From Pedosphaera sp. (lineage in GTDB: Bacteria; Verrucomicrobiota; Verrucomicrobiia; Limisphaerales; JADLHS01), in assembly GCA_009695195.1 (NCBI GenBank), contig SIBJ01000029.1:1-38021 (forward strand): a DNA stretch of 38,021 bases, given 5' to 3'. Below, piece by piece: positions 24,879-32,901 of the stretch. The notes under the pieces were generated by a model. It worked only from the letters and a program-made list of their open reading frames with translations, searched no databases and had not been told where the DNA came from. Positions within the stretch are counted from its first letter, which is position 1. Each line of letters begins with the position of its first letter. The translations under genes were made by a program, and so were the position numbers.

Positions 24879-26861
24879 ATGACTCAACCAGCCAAAGCCA
24901 TCTCCACCGAATCGCTCCAGCAGCAAGGCCGCACCTTCCCGCCGCCCGCCGACGCGATCCAACGCGCACACATCAACGCCGAGACCTACCAAAAAATGTA
25001 TGCGCGTTCGGTGAATGACTCCGACGCCTTCTGGCTGGAGCAATGCGACACGCTGGAGTGGTTCAAGAAGCCGACCGTTTCGCGGAAATATACTTGGGAC
25101 ACGGCGGCGCGAAAGATTCAACACACTTGGTTCGACGACGGCGTGTTGAATGTCAGTGCGAACTGCCTTGACCGCCATCTCAAGACCGCCACGCGCAACA
25201 AGACCGCCATCATCTGGCAGGGCGAAGGCGAGGACGAAGTGCAGCGCATCACCTACGAGCAATTGCATCACGACACGTGCAAGTTCGCCAACGCCCTGAA
25301 ATCACTCGGCGTGAAAAAGGGCGACCGCGTTTCCATTTACATGCCGATGGTGCCGGAAGCCGCCGTCGCCATGCTCGCTTGCACGCGCGTCGGCGCGATT
25401 CACTCCATCGTCTTCGGCGGCTTCAGCGCGGACTCGCTCGCCGGACGCATCAGCGACTCGACGTGCAAATTGCTTATCACGGCGAACGTCGGTTTGCGCG
25501 CGGGCAAAACCATTCCGCTCAAGGAAATTTCCGACGCGGCGGTGAAAAGTTGTCCCACCATCGAGAAGGTCGTCGTCTTCAAACGCAACGACACGCCCTG
25601 CAACATGACCGCCGGACGCGACCTCTGGTATCACGACCTCATGGCGAAGGTTTCGCCGGACTGTGCGCCGGAGCCGATGAAGGCGGAGGATTATTTGTTC
25701 ATGCTCTACACGAGCGGCTCGACCGGGAAACCCAAGGGCGTCGTCCATTCCACCGCCGGCTATCTCCTACACTCCGCGCTTACGCACAAATACGTTTTCG
25801 ATGTTCACGACGACGATGTTTATTTTTGCACGGCGGACATCGGTTGGGTCACCGGCCACAGCTACGGCGTTTATGGCCCGCTCTGCAACGGCGCGACGAC
25901 GCTCATGTTCGAGGGAGTGCCCACGTTTCCCGACGCGGGACGGTTCTGGCAGATCGTCGAGAAGTTCAAGGTCACCGCTTTCTATACCGCGCCCACCGCC
26001 ATCCGCTCGCTCATCCGGCTCGGCGAAGAATGGCCGAACAAACACGACCTCAGTTCGCTCCGCACGCTCGGCTCGGTCGGCGAACCGATCAATCCCGAAG
26101 CGTGGCTGTGGTATCATCGCGTCATCGGCAAAGGCCGTTGCCCCATCGTGGATACCTGGTGGCAAACGGAAACCGGCGGCATCCTCATCAGCGCATTACC
26201 CGGCGCCCACACGTTGAAACCAGGCAGCGCGAGCCGGCCATTTTTCGGCGTCGAGCCGGTGGTGTTGCGCGACGACGGCAGCGAGTGCGCGCCAAACGAA
26301 GGCGGCAAACTCTGCATCAAGAAACCCTGGCCCGGCATCATGCGCACGACGTGGGGAGACCACGACCGCTTCATTGACACGTATTTCACGATGTTCAAAA
26401 ACCTCTACTTCACCGGCGACGGCTGCCGCGTTGACCCCGACGGCGATTACTGGCTGATGGGCCGCGTGGACGACGTGGTGAACGTCTCCGGCCACCGCAT
26501 CGGTACGGCGGAAGTCGAGAGCGCGCTGGTGAGCCACGCGAAAGTTGCCGAAGCCGCCGTCGCGCCGATGCCGCACGAGATCAAAGGCCAGGGCCTCTAC
26601 GCCTTCATCACGCTCAAGGACGGCATCGAACCCAGCGACGAATTGAAAAAGGAACTCGCGCTGCACGTGCGCAAGGAAATCGGGCCGATCGCCGTGCCGG
26701 ACAAAATTCAATTCGCGCCCGGCCTGCCGAAAACGCGCTCCGGCAAAATCATGCGCCGCATCCTCCGCAAAATCGCCGAAAACCAGACCGACCAGATCGG
26801 CGATGTTTCCACATTGGCCGATCCCGGCGTGGTGGATTCGTTGGTGAAGGGGAAGCAATAG
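24879..26861 (+). CDS. acsA: Acetyl-CoA synthetase
   Basis: The 660-residue enzyme makes acetyl-CoA from acetate, ATP and CoA through acetyl-AMP. Motifs: the P-loop-like [19 protein letters not shown] (about 280-298), [10 protein letters not shown] (about 424), the hinge [18 protein letters not shown] (about 528-545) and the C-terminal TRSGKIMRR with catalytic Lys623. The length is normal for Acs. The start ATG 24879 is preceded by no strong Shine-Dalgarno. The gene is intact, yet its last 132 bp (26730-26861) recur at 27552 and 28434, and its last 275 bp recur at 31179. Each recurrence closes an accessory module. Confidence 0.96.
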   Translation: MTQPAKAISTESLQQQGRTFPPPADAIQRAHINAETYQKMYARSVNDSDAFWLEQCDTLEWFKKPTVSRKYTWDTAARKIQHTWFDDGVLNVSANCLDRHLKTATRNKTAIIWQGEGEDEVQRITYEQLHHDTCKFANALKSLGVKKGDRVSIYMPMVPEAAVAMLACTRVGAIHSIVFGGFSADSLAGRISDSTCKLLITANVGLRAGKTIPLKEISDAAVKSCPTIEKVVVFKRNDTPCNMTAGRDLWYHDLMAKVSPDCAPEPMKAEDYLFMLYTSGSTGKPKGVVHSTAGYLLHSALTHKYVFDVHDDDVYFCTADIGWVTGHSYGVYGPLCNGATTLMFEGVPTFPDAGRFWQIVEKFKVTAFYTAPTAIRSLIRLGEEWPNKHDLSSLRTLGSVGEPINPEAWLWYHRVIGKGRCPIVDTWWQTETGGILISALPGAHTLKPGSASRPFFGVEPVVLRDDGSECAPNEGGKLCIKKPWPGIMRTTWGDHDRFIDTYFTMFKNLYFTGDGCRVDPDGDYWLMGRVDDVVNVSGHRIGTAEVESALVSHAKVAEAAVAPMPHEIKGQGLYAFITLKDGIEPSDELKKELALHVRKEIGPIAVPDKIQFAPGLPKTRSGKIMRRILRKIAENQTDQIGDVSTLADPGVVDSLVKGKQ

Positions 26862-26910
26862 GCTTGAATCACGACTTGCAGCGACGCAGTTAGCGTGACA
26901 CCCTTTCACC

Positions 26911-27153
26911 ATGCAGACAGTGGAATTAGCCGAAGCCAAATCGCGTTTGGGTGAACTGGTTGAATCGCTGAATCCAGGCGACGAGATTATTATCGAAAAA
27001 AACCACAAGCCCGTGGCGCGTTTGCTCCCGACGGATTCATCCCGCGCGCCCCGCCCGCTGCGCGAATTTGCCGGCAAATTCCGTCCGCTCCCGCAAGCCG
27101 AACAGGACAATCTCAAACTCCACGACAAAGCCTGGTGTGATCCGAACAGATGA
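26911..27153 (+). CDS. vapB: VapB/Phd-type antitoxin
   Basis: The 80-residue protein has a Phd/YefM-type DNA-binding N-terminus (TVELAEAKSRLGELVESLNPGDEIIIEKNHKPVARL). It has a charged, flexible C-terminus (REFAGKFRPLPQAEQD) that would wrap the toxin. It starts 49 bp after the acsA stop, and its stop overlaps the toxin start by 4 bp (ATGA). It neutralises VapC and probably autoregulates, although the short upstream gap leaves little room for a promoter of its own. Confidence 0.88.
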   Translation: MQTVELAEAKSRLGELVESLNPGDEIIIEKNHKPVARLLPTDSSRAPRPLREFAGKFRPLPQAEQDNLKLHDKAWCDPNR

Positions 27154-27548
27154 AAACAGTGTTCGTGGACACCTCGGGTTTCTACGCCTGTCTCGACGGC
27201 TCGGACCCGTTTCATCCGCAAGCACTGGCCGCCTTTGAACGCGCGGAAAAGGAACGCTGGGAACTGGTCACCACGAATTACGTCGTGCATGAGACATGGG
27301 CGTTGGTACAGCGCCGTCTGGGATGGGACGCCGTGGAAACTTTTCTCAACGACCTTCTCGCCCGTTGCAAAATTGAATGGGTGGAAGAGAGCGCCCACAA
27401 CGCGGCGGCAGCACGCTGTCGTCAGACACGCGAACGCCGGTTCAGTCTGACCGACACCGTGAGCTTGGATTGCATGGCCAAACGTGGAATCACCCAAGCC
27501 ATCGCACAGGATGAACATTTTGTCCGCGCGAACATTGCCATGCCTTGA
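27150..27548 (+). CDS. vapC: VapC-family PIN-domain ribonuclease toxin
   Basis: The 132-residue PIN protein carries the acidic metal-binding set: Asp7 in VFVDTSGFYACLD, Glu in TTNYVVHETWALV (about 49), Asp in FSLTDTVSLDCM (about 101) and Asp in IAQDEHF (about 119). VapC toxins cleave tRNA or rRNA. The stop codon lies only 3 bp before a second copy of the acsA 3' end (27552-27683). The codon usage and GC content look like those of the neighbours. Confidence 0.9.
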   Translation: MKTVFVDTSGFYACLDGSDPFHPQALAAFERAEKERWELVTTNYVVHETWALVQRRLGWDAVETFLNDLLARCKIEWVEESAHNAAAARCRQTRERRFSLTDTVSLDCMAKRGITQAIAQDEHFVRANIAMP

Positions 27549-27551
27549 AGT

Positions 27552-27683
27552 AAAACGCGCTCCGGCAAAATCATGCGCCGCATCCTCCGCAAGATCGCCG
27601 AAAACCAGACCGACCAGATCGGCGATGTTTCCACATTGGCCGATCCCGGCGTGGTGAATTCGTTGGTGAAGGGGAAGCAGTAA
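27552..27683 (+). repeat. Second copy of the acsA 3' end (132 bp)
   Basis: AAAACGCGCTCCGGCAAAAT... to the stop TAA repeats 26730-26861 without any indel. It encodes [19 protein letters not shown]... to the terminal KGKQ, in an open frame, including the Lys motif. It shares the acsA variant in its middle (GATGTTTCCACATTG) but has AAG instead of AAA in one Lys codon and AAT for GAT near the end. It begins 3 bp after vapC, and 12 bp after its end the next module starts. Confidence 0.95.
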
Positions 27684-27695
27684 CCGCCACAGTTC

Positions 27696-28238
27696 ATGCA
27701 AAACGAACTCGACATCGTCCGCGATGTTTCCGCGCGACTCGATGGCGCGGGCATCAGCTACATGCTCACCGGCTCGATGGCGATGAATTACTACGCCCAG
27801 CCGCGCATGACGCGCGACATTGATCTCGTCGTCGCGCTGCGGCCTGACGACGCCGACCGCGTGGTTCGTTTGTTCACGCCCGATTACTACGTTTCCCGGG
27901 AGGCGGTGAACGCTTCGCTCGAACACACTTCGATGTTCAACCTCATCCATCAAGAAAGCGTCATCAAAGTGGATTGCATCGTGCGCAAGCAGACCAAGTA
28001 TCGCCTCCTCGAATTCGAGCGCCGCCGACGCATTAAGATTGAAAACTTCGAGACCTGGATTGTGAGCAAGGAAGATCTGATACTTTCAAAGCTGTTTTGG
28101 GCGAAGGATTCCCGCTCGGAACTTCAACTCCGGGATGTTCGCAATCTGATCGAAACCGGCTGCGACCGCACCTACATCGGGCAATGGACGGCGAACCTCG
28201 AATTGAGTAATCTATGGCAGGAAGTTTCAAATGACTGA
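27696..28238 (+). CDS. Nucleotidyltransferase-fold protein (DUF6036/AbiEii-like)
   Basis: The 180-residue protein has the minimal nucleotidyltransferase signature: Gly26-Ser27 in [11 protein letters not shown] and the DxD pair Asp41/Asp43 in [10 protein letters not shown], with a later acidic KVDCIV. Related proteins act as toxin (AbiEii) or antitoxin (MNT) in toxin-antitoxin and abortive-infection pairs; which applies here is unknown. It overlaps the next small gene by 8 bp, starts 12 bp after an acsA 3'-end copy and is co-oriented with acsA. Confidence 0.75.
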   Translation: MQNELDIVRDVSARLDGAGISYMLTGSMAMNYYAQPRMTRDIDLVVALRPDDADRVVRLFTPDYYVSREAVNASLEHTSMFNLIHQESVIKVDCIVRKQTKYRLLEFERRRRIKIENFETWIVSKEDLILSKLFWAKDSRSELQLRDVRNLIETGCDRTYIGQWTANLELSNLWQEVSND

Positions 28239-28434
28239 CACACCGCCAGAAATCGCCGAACTCGTACGGCAAAAACTCATGGCCCGTTCCGGCTCGGAGC
28301 GATTTGTCATGGGCGTGCAGATGTTTGAAGCCGCGCGGACGGTGGTGCTGGCCTCGCTGCCCTCGCCGCTTGCGCCGGAAGAATTGCGGCGGCAACTCTT
28401 TCAAAGGCTCTACGGCGAACCGGCTCCGTTTTGA
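28231..28434 (+). CDS. Small partner of the nucleotidyltransferase
   Basis: The 67-residue helical protein ([51 protein letters not shown]) is translationally coupled to the nucleotidyltransferase. I recognise no named family. Its size and coupling suggest the second half of a toxin-antitoxin-like pair. The stop codon TGA (28432-28434) uses the first base of the next acsA 3'-end copy. Confidence 0.6.
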   Translation: MTDTPPEIAELVRQKLMARSGSERFVMGVQMFEAARTVVLASLPSPLAPEELRRQLFQRLYGEPAPF

Positions 28435-28564
28435 AACGCGCTCCGGCAAAATCATGCGCCGCATCCTCCGCAAGATCGCCGAGAACCAGACCGACCAGAT
28501 CGGCGACACCACGACGCTGGCCGATCCCGGCGTGGTGGATTCGTTGGTGAAGGGGAAGCAGTAG
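28434..28564 (+). repeat. Third copy of the acsA 3' end (131 bp)
   Basis: AAACGCGCTCCGGC... to the stop TAG matches 26731-26861 without indels. It begins within 1 bp of where copy 2 begins. It carries another allele in the middle (GACACCACGACGCTG, encoding DTTTLAD instead of DVSTLAD), shared with the copy at 31179-31453, plus GAG for GAA in one Glu codon. The frame to KGKQ is intact. Confidence 0.95.
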
Positions 28565-28595
28565 TTCACGCACGACAATTCAACACATCCAAACT

Positions 28596-30314
28596 ATGAA
28601 AGGAAAACGCTGGGTGATCATTGATACCGAGACGGACGGCCTCTACGAGCCTATCCACGTTGTCGAGTTGTCAGGACAATCGATGGAAGGTTGGGATCCA
28701 GTAGGAGAGCCATTCACAATGCTTTTGAATCATGACGTTCCAATTGATCCTGCGGCTGAAGCGATTCACGGTTACTCCCGAGAGTATTTGAGACAACACG
28801 GTGAGAAGCCCGAGCGTCTCTATGAATTGTTTCGGGATTACGCACAAGACCACCCACTCATCGCTCACAATCTCAGTTTCGACTGGAATCGTTGTCTTCA
28901 GCCAGAATGGGCAAGGCTTGGCCTTCCTGATATTGGCCAACGCGGGTTCTGTTGCATGATGCTTGCTCGACGACTGGTGACAGAAACGCAAAGCTACCGG
29001 CTTGAGGTTTTGAAGGAGAAATTTCGCATTACTCCATCACAAAGCCATCGAGCGCAAAATGACGTTCTGACGATTGTCGAATTGTTCCAGAAAGTTTATC
29101 GGCCAAGATTGGAAACAGTGAGGCTCGATACTTACGACGCAGTTGTCACGTTCGCCAAGCAGACGCCTGTCGCAAAATGCCGGGACATTATTTTCCGGGG
29201 CGCACCGGCCAGCGACACGAAGCCGCGTGCGCTTGAAGACGAGTGGTATTTTATTGATGCCGCCAAGAATCCACACGGTCCACTTTCGGCTTGGCAGGTC
29301 GCCCAAAGTGCGGGGCTTGAAGCATACTACGTTTGGCGAGAAGGCCTGGGCGATTGGATTGCCAATCGTGATTGCGCCGAATTCCTTGCGCTTAGTCAGA
29401 CACCACCTGCCACCAAACAGCCAGCCAAGAAAGCTGACACGTCCAAAAAAATGACCGAGCTTATTGGCATTTGCCGCGGCTTGATCGCTGACGACAAAAT
29501 CACAACCGCAGAGGTGAAATTTTTGAATTCGTGGCTGGAGGATTTCAGCTTCACAACCGAATGGCCGGCATCCGAAATTGCTCAAACGATGGAACGCATT
29601 TTGGAAGACGGCATCATCACCAAAGAAGAAAAGGAGGAGTTAAAAAAACTTCTTCAGAATGTCACCGGCAGTCCTGTTGAACCTGTCTCCGAAAAGCCTC
29701 GTCAAACAATAGAAGTGACCGATTCATCTCAAGGCGCTCCAATAAATTCTCCGCACTACACGATTGTTCAACTAAATCAGGGAACGCGTGAATGGTTGGA
29801 GTGGCGACACAAGGGGATTGGGGCATCAGACGCGCCGGTGATAATGGGAGAAAACCCTTGGAAAGATGTATCAGAATTACTGCGGAACAAACGCGGTGCG
29901 CCGAAAGACCAAATTGAGAACGAAGCAATGGCGCGTGGGACTATGCTCGAGCCGGAGGCACGCAAAAAATACATTTTACGCCGTGGCTTTGATGTTCAGC
30001 CCGCTTGTCTCCAGAGCAGTCAATACGAGTGGCTGCGCGCGAGCGTTGATGGCTTATCGGCGGACGGAAGCGCGGTTGTCGAAATCAAATGCGGCAATTC
30101 CGTGTATCGGAAAACGTCAGCGAGCGGGAGAGTCCCCGACTATTACTACGGTCAGCTACAGCATGCGCTTGCTGTCACCGGTCTGACTTCAATTGATTTT
30201 TGGTGCTATCTGCCAAACTGCCCTGAAGTGCTTGTAACTCTTGACCGAGATGACAACTACATCAAGCGCATGCTGGAAGCTGAATATAGGTTTTGGCAAC
30301 AGGTGTTGAAGTAG
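28596..30314 (+). CDS. DEDDh exonuclease - GYF_2 - helical - YqaJ nuclease fusion
   Basis: The 572-residue protein joins two nuclease folds. Residues 1-170 are a DnaQ-like 3'-5' exonuclease with D10/E12 (IIDTETDG), D96 (HNLSFDW), H151 and D156 (SHRAQNDV). About 215-262 is a GYF_2 domain (EWYFIDAAKNPHGPLSAWQV). About 284-355 is a helical, TerB-like or DNA-repair-associated domain (ELIGICRGLIADDKITTAEV). About 391-572 is a YqaJ-type PD-(D/E)XK nuclease with E452 (GTMLEPEAR), D485 (ASVDGL), E496 and K498 (EIKCG), then PDYYYGQLQHAL. YqaJ-like enzymes are phage recombination exonucleases. The context suggests DNA processing or defence. AT content is higher than in its neighbours, a sign of transfer. 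Confidence 0.8.
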   Translation: MKGKRWVIIDTETDGLYEPIHVVELSGQSMEGWDPVGEPFTMLLNHDVPIDPAAEAIHGYSREYLRQHGEKPERLYELFRDYAQDHPLIAHNLSFDWNRCLQPEWARLGLPDIGQRGFCCMMLARRLVTETQSYRLEVLKEKFRITPSQSHRAQNDVLTIVELFQKVYRPRLETVRLDTYDAVVTFAKQTPVAKCRDIIFRGAPASDTKPRALEDEWYFIDAAKNPHGPLSAWQVAQSAGLEAYYVWREGLGDWIANRDCAEFLALSQTPPATKQPAKKADTSKKMTELIGICRGLIADDKITTAEVKFLNSWLEDFSFTTEWPASEIAQTMERILEDGIITKEEKEELKKLLQNVTGSPVEPVSEKPRQTIEVTDSSQGAPINSPHYTIVQLNQGTREWLEWRHKGIGASDAPVIMGENPWKDVSELLRNKRGAPKDQIENEAMARGTMLEPEARKKYILRRGFDVQPACLQSSQYEWLRASVDGLSADGSAVVEIKCGNSVYRKTSASGRVPDYYYGQLQHALAVTGLTSIDFWCYLPNCPEVLVTLDRDDNYIKRMLEAEYRFWQQVLK

Positions 30315-30429
30315 CCGTGATCGCAACCCCAACCGCCCCGCCACTGAACTTGCCGCCCCGTGCCGTCGGCCCGGTCTCATTTGATTGCGGCCTTGTCTGG
30401 CTTCCGAATCGGCGGTAGCTTCACCGGCA

Positions 30430-30626
30430 TGAAATGGACTGAGACCATCCAACGCTGGCGCCGGCTTAATGCCGAAACGCGCCGGGAGATTTGCTGGCGG
30501 CGGATTCCGCGCCAGGTGGCACTGTCCATGGCGTTCGAGAGGGAGGCCGTTGACCAATCATGGCTGGAGAAACTACACCGCCAGGCGGGGCCACCCGCTT
30601 CATCCAAACCACCCGCGGCCTCCTGA
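30430..30626 (+). CDS. Small basic ORF overlapping the fic gene
   Basis: The 65-codon frame starts MKWTETIQRWRRLNAETRRE and continues PRQVALSMAFEREAVDQSWL. It overlaps the start of fic by 67 bp in another frame. A short helical protein before fic is the layout of known Fic toxin-antitoxin pairs, but I do not recognise the FicA antitoxin inhibitory motif. It may instead be an accessory regulator or non-functional. The gap 30315-30429 holds nothing else. Confidence 0.4.
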
Positions 30627-31177
30627 GCTATTCGCAACTGGCGCCGTTGCTGGCCGAGCGCGTGCTCCGCGTGGAAACCGCCATTGCCGCCGACACCTTC
30701 GCCGCACAGGAAGCCGTGGCGGAACTGGTCCGCCAGTTTCATTTCGAGATTGCCGGCGATTTGGTGCCGGAATGGGCAGGTCACTGGCGCGATGCCGAGG
30801 TGCGGGTCGGCGAACATCACCCGCCGTCGCCGCATCGCGTGCCGATGCTGATGCGCGATTACGGCGAGGATCTTCGCACGCGCCGGGAAAACGCCAGCGG
30901 CAGGATGGAGGAACTGCTGTTGGAACTGCTCGCGTTTGCCGAGGGGCGGCTGCTTTCCATCCATCCGTTCAACGATTTCAACGGACGTGTCACCCGGCTT
31001 TTTCTGCGCGAATGGCTCCGGCGATTGGAACTTCCGCCGGTTGACCTGGTGCCAACCGGTTCCGCGGGTGAGGCGGCTTACTTTGCCGCATTGCACGCCG
31101 GGGATGGCAATGACTGGCGACCGTTTATGAAAATCTGGGAGCAACGCTTTGAGCAGTTTGGCGATGCGGCGCAGTGA
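30560..31177 (+). CDS. Fic-domain protein (AMP-transferase type)
   Basis: The 205-residue protein contains a complete Fic motif, HPFNDFNGRVTR from His135 to Arg146, with the catalytic His and the phosphate-binding NGR. A helical Fic core (about 50-190) surrounds it, including the flap region near PHRVPMLMRDY. Fic enzymes transfer AMP or another phosphate group to target proteins; the target is not known. The stop codon TGA (31175-31177) lies 1 bp before the fourth acsA 3'-end copy. The first few codons before FIQTTRGLLSYSQ are uncertain. Confidence 0.85.
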   Translation: MAGETTPPGGATRFIQTTRGLLSYSQLAPLLAERVLRVETAIAADTFAAQEAVAELVRQFHFEIAGDLVPEWAGHWRDAEVRVGEHHPPSPHRVPMLMRDYGEDLRTRRENASGRMEELLLELLAFAEGRLLSIHPFNDFNGRVTRLFLREWLRRLELPPVDLVPTGSAGEAAYFAALHAGDGNDWRPFMKIWEQRFEQFGDAAQ

Positions 31178-31178
31178 A

Positions 31179-31453
31179 GCCAGGGCCTCTACGCCTTCAT
31201 CAAACTTAAGGAGCACGTCGAGGCGAGCGAAGAATTGAAAAAGGAACTCGCGCTGCACGTGCGCAAAGAAATCGGGCCGATTGCCGTGCCGGACAAAATT
31301 CAATTCGCGCCCGGCCTGCCGAAAACGCGCTCCGGAAAAATCATGCGCCGCATCCTCCGCAAAATCGCCGAGAACCAGACCGACCAGATCGGCGACACCA
31401 CGACGCTGGCCGATCCCGGCGTGGTGGATTCGTTGGTGAAGGGGAAGCAATAG
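31179..31453 (+). repeat. Fourth and longest copy of the acsA 3' end (275 bp)
   Basis: This copy aligns to 26587-26861 over exactly 275 bp without indels, from GCCAGGGCCTCTACGCC to the stop TAG. It encodes the last 91 residues of Acs. In one variable stretch the protein reads [15 protein letters not shown] where acsA has [15 protein letters not shown], so it comes from a diverged acsA allele. It shares the DTTTLAD variant with copy 3. No start codon or promoter is evident. Confidence 0.95.
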
Positions 31454-31534
31454 GTTCGCGCGTTTTCGGCAAGCCAGGTCGCTCTGCCAGGTAATCAGTC
31501 GACTATTTATCACCCAGCTCCCGCTCTCCCGCTC

Positions 31535-31731
31535 GGGTGTGATTAAAAACGGGTGAGGGCATTATGGACTGCGGTGGCAAGTCGGACGCGACACCGCTTT
31601 GGCCCCGACGACGGCGAGGGCAATGAGCAACCCGCCCCGTTCGCTCGCAAGCGGTGTCGCGTCCGACTTGCCACCGCAGTCCAAAAATACCGCCAGCACC
31701 CGCTCACCCTCACCCGCCTTTAATCGCACCC
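31535..31731. repeat. MITE-like palindromic element with a perfect 34-bp inverted repeat
   Basis: GGACTGCGGTGGCAAGTCGG... (31566-31599) is exactly complementary to 31649-31682, with a 49-bp loop. Outside it, a GTGATTAAAAACGGGTGAGG motif (31535-31559) faces its diverged inverse at 31707-31731. The 25-bp outer motif also occurs at 124-148. No gene is present between 31454 and 31808. Confidence 0.8.
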
Positions 31732-31808
31732 CTCCCGCTCCCTGTGAATAACTACCGCTTGCCGGATCGTTGGCCGTGGTGATACACCTTCGGGCGGCAA
31801 CCCGTTCC

Positions 31809-32555
31809 ATGAGACATCAACGACGCATCGGTCCTACGTTTTCAGCCTGGCTGAGTTCGGTGATCGTTTGCCTGCTGTTGGCGGGTTCAACCAACGCCCA
31901 ACCACCCGATGCGGCGGCGGCCACTAATTCCACGCCGGCCGGCACCAACTTGAGCCAGGAAATTTCGCGCCTGGCGAGCGCGCAGTTGCAAGTGCTGGCG
32001 GCGCTTCAGTCCCAGCAGATCGCCACGCTGAAGGAATTGGAACAGGCCCGCAAAGACATCGCCCGCTCGCTCGCCGAGACCGGCAGCAACAACGCCGCGA
32101 ATCTCGCCGCCATCACCGAACTGATGACCAACCAACGGAAGCAGGATTTGAAAATTGTCCGTGACACCTTTCGTACCGGACTCGCCATCGTGGTCGGCTT
32201 GTCCGGCTTGCTGCTGGTGAGCATCCTCTTCCTCAACCTGACCTCCATTCGCGCCATCAACCGCATGACGACGATGTTCTCCGCCTCGGCGCTGTTGCCC
32301 GGATCGGAAGCCCAGTCCGTGGCCGACCAGCGCGAAGCCGAACGGCAACTCCTGCTTTTCCCCGGCGAACAAGGCCAGCGTCAACTCGGCAACGCCCTCG
32401 TCCAATTGCACAGTCGCATCGAAGACCTCGAACGACTCACAACCAAGTTCTACACGAGCCTGCCGCCAAAGGCCGCACCGCAAACTCCCGCCGCGACCGA
32501 TTCTCCAACTGCTGCCGCCGGAAACATTCGCCCCGCCCCTGCCGGCCAGGCTTGA
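31809..32555 (+). CDS. Coiled-coil membrane protein of unknown function
   Basis: The 248-residue protein (from ATG 31809) begins with a signal-like segment (MRHQRRIGPTFSAWLSSVIV then CLLLAGSTNAQ). A helical coiled-coil region follows (about 45-125: ISRLASAQLQVLAALQSQQI, ATLKELEQARKDIARSL), then a transmembrane helix (about 130-153, GLAIVVGLSGLLLVSILFL), a second coiled-coil (about 180-220) and a Pro/Ala-rich tail. I do not recognise a family. The layout fits a periplasmic/membrane spacer or sensor component. ATG 31770 upstream is less likely because it precedes the signal peptide. Confidence 0.55.
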   Translation: MRHQRRIGPTFSAWLSSVIVCLLLAGSTNAQPPDAAAATNSTPAGTNLSQEISRLASAQLQVLAALQSQQIATLKELEQARKDIARSLAETGSNNAANLAAITELMTNQRKQDLKIVRDTFRTGLAIVVGLSGLLLVSILFLNLTSIRAINRMTTMFSASALLPGSEAQSVADQREAERQLLLFPGEQGQRQLGNALVQLHSRIEDLERLTTKFYTSLPPKAAPQTPAATDSPTAAAGNIRPAPAGQA

Positions 32556-32901
32556 GCAACTCTGGTTCCTTGGCAGCGACTAACCCGCGCGACCACCGGC
32601 GCAAGCGGCGAATCCTTTTACAATTTCTCCCGCAAAAAATGCGCAACTCTCGCCAAGCGGCGTGGAGTGTTTACCACCCAATCTGCGATGCTGACACTGC
32701 ATGGGTGTCCGGGGAAAACGGCTTTCGGATTGGGCCGCGCTGGGAATGTTGCTTCCCTCCACGGCGCTGGCGGGTTGAAATGATCGTGATTGCTGGTCCG
32801 AGTCGGAACCTGGCGTGGTTCACGTCGGCAGCTCCGCGCCGCGCGAGCCCAGACGGGGTCGGTGTTGCCAACACCCGCGCGCTCCCGCACACTGCGCGCC
32901 G

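Noticed and set aside
31235..31453. A separate small gene encoding the Acs C-terminus
   Set aside because: It is a copy of the acsA end without a start signal; a functional short protein is not supported, although the open frame is noted.
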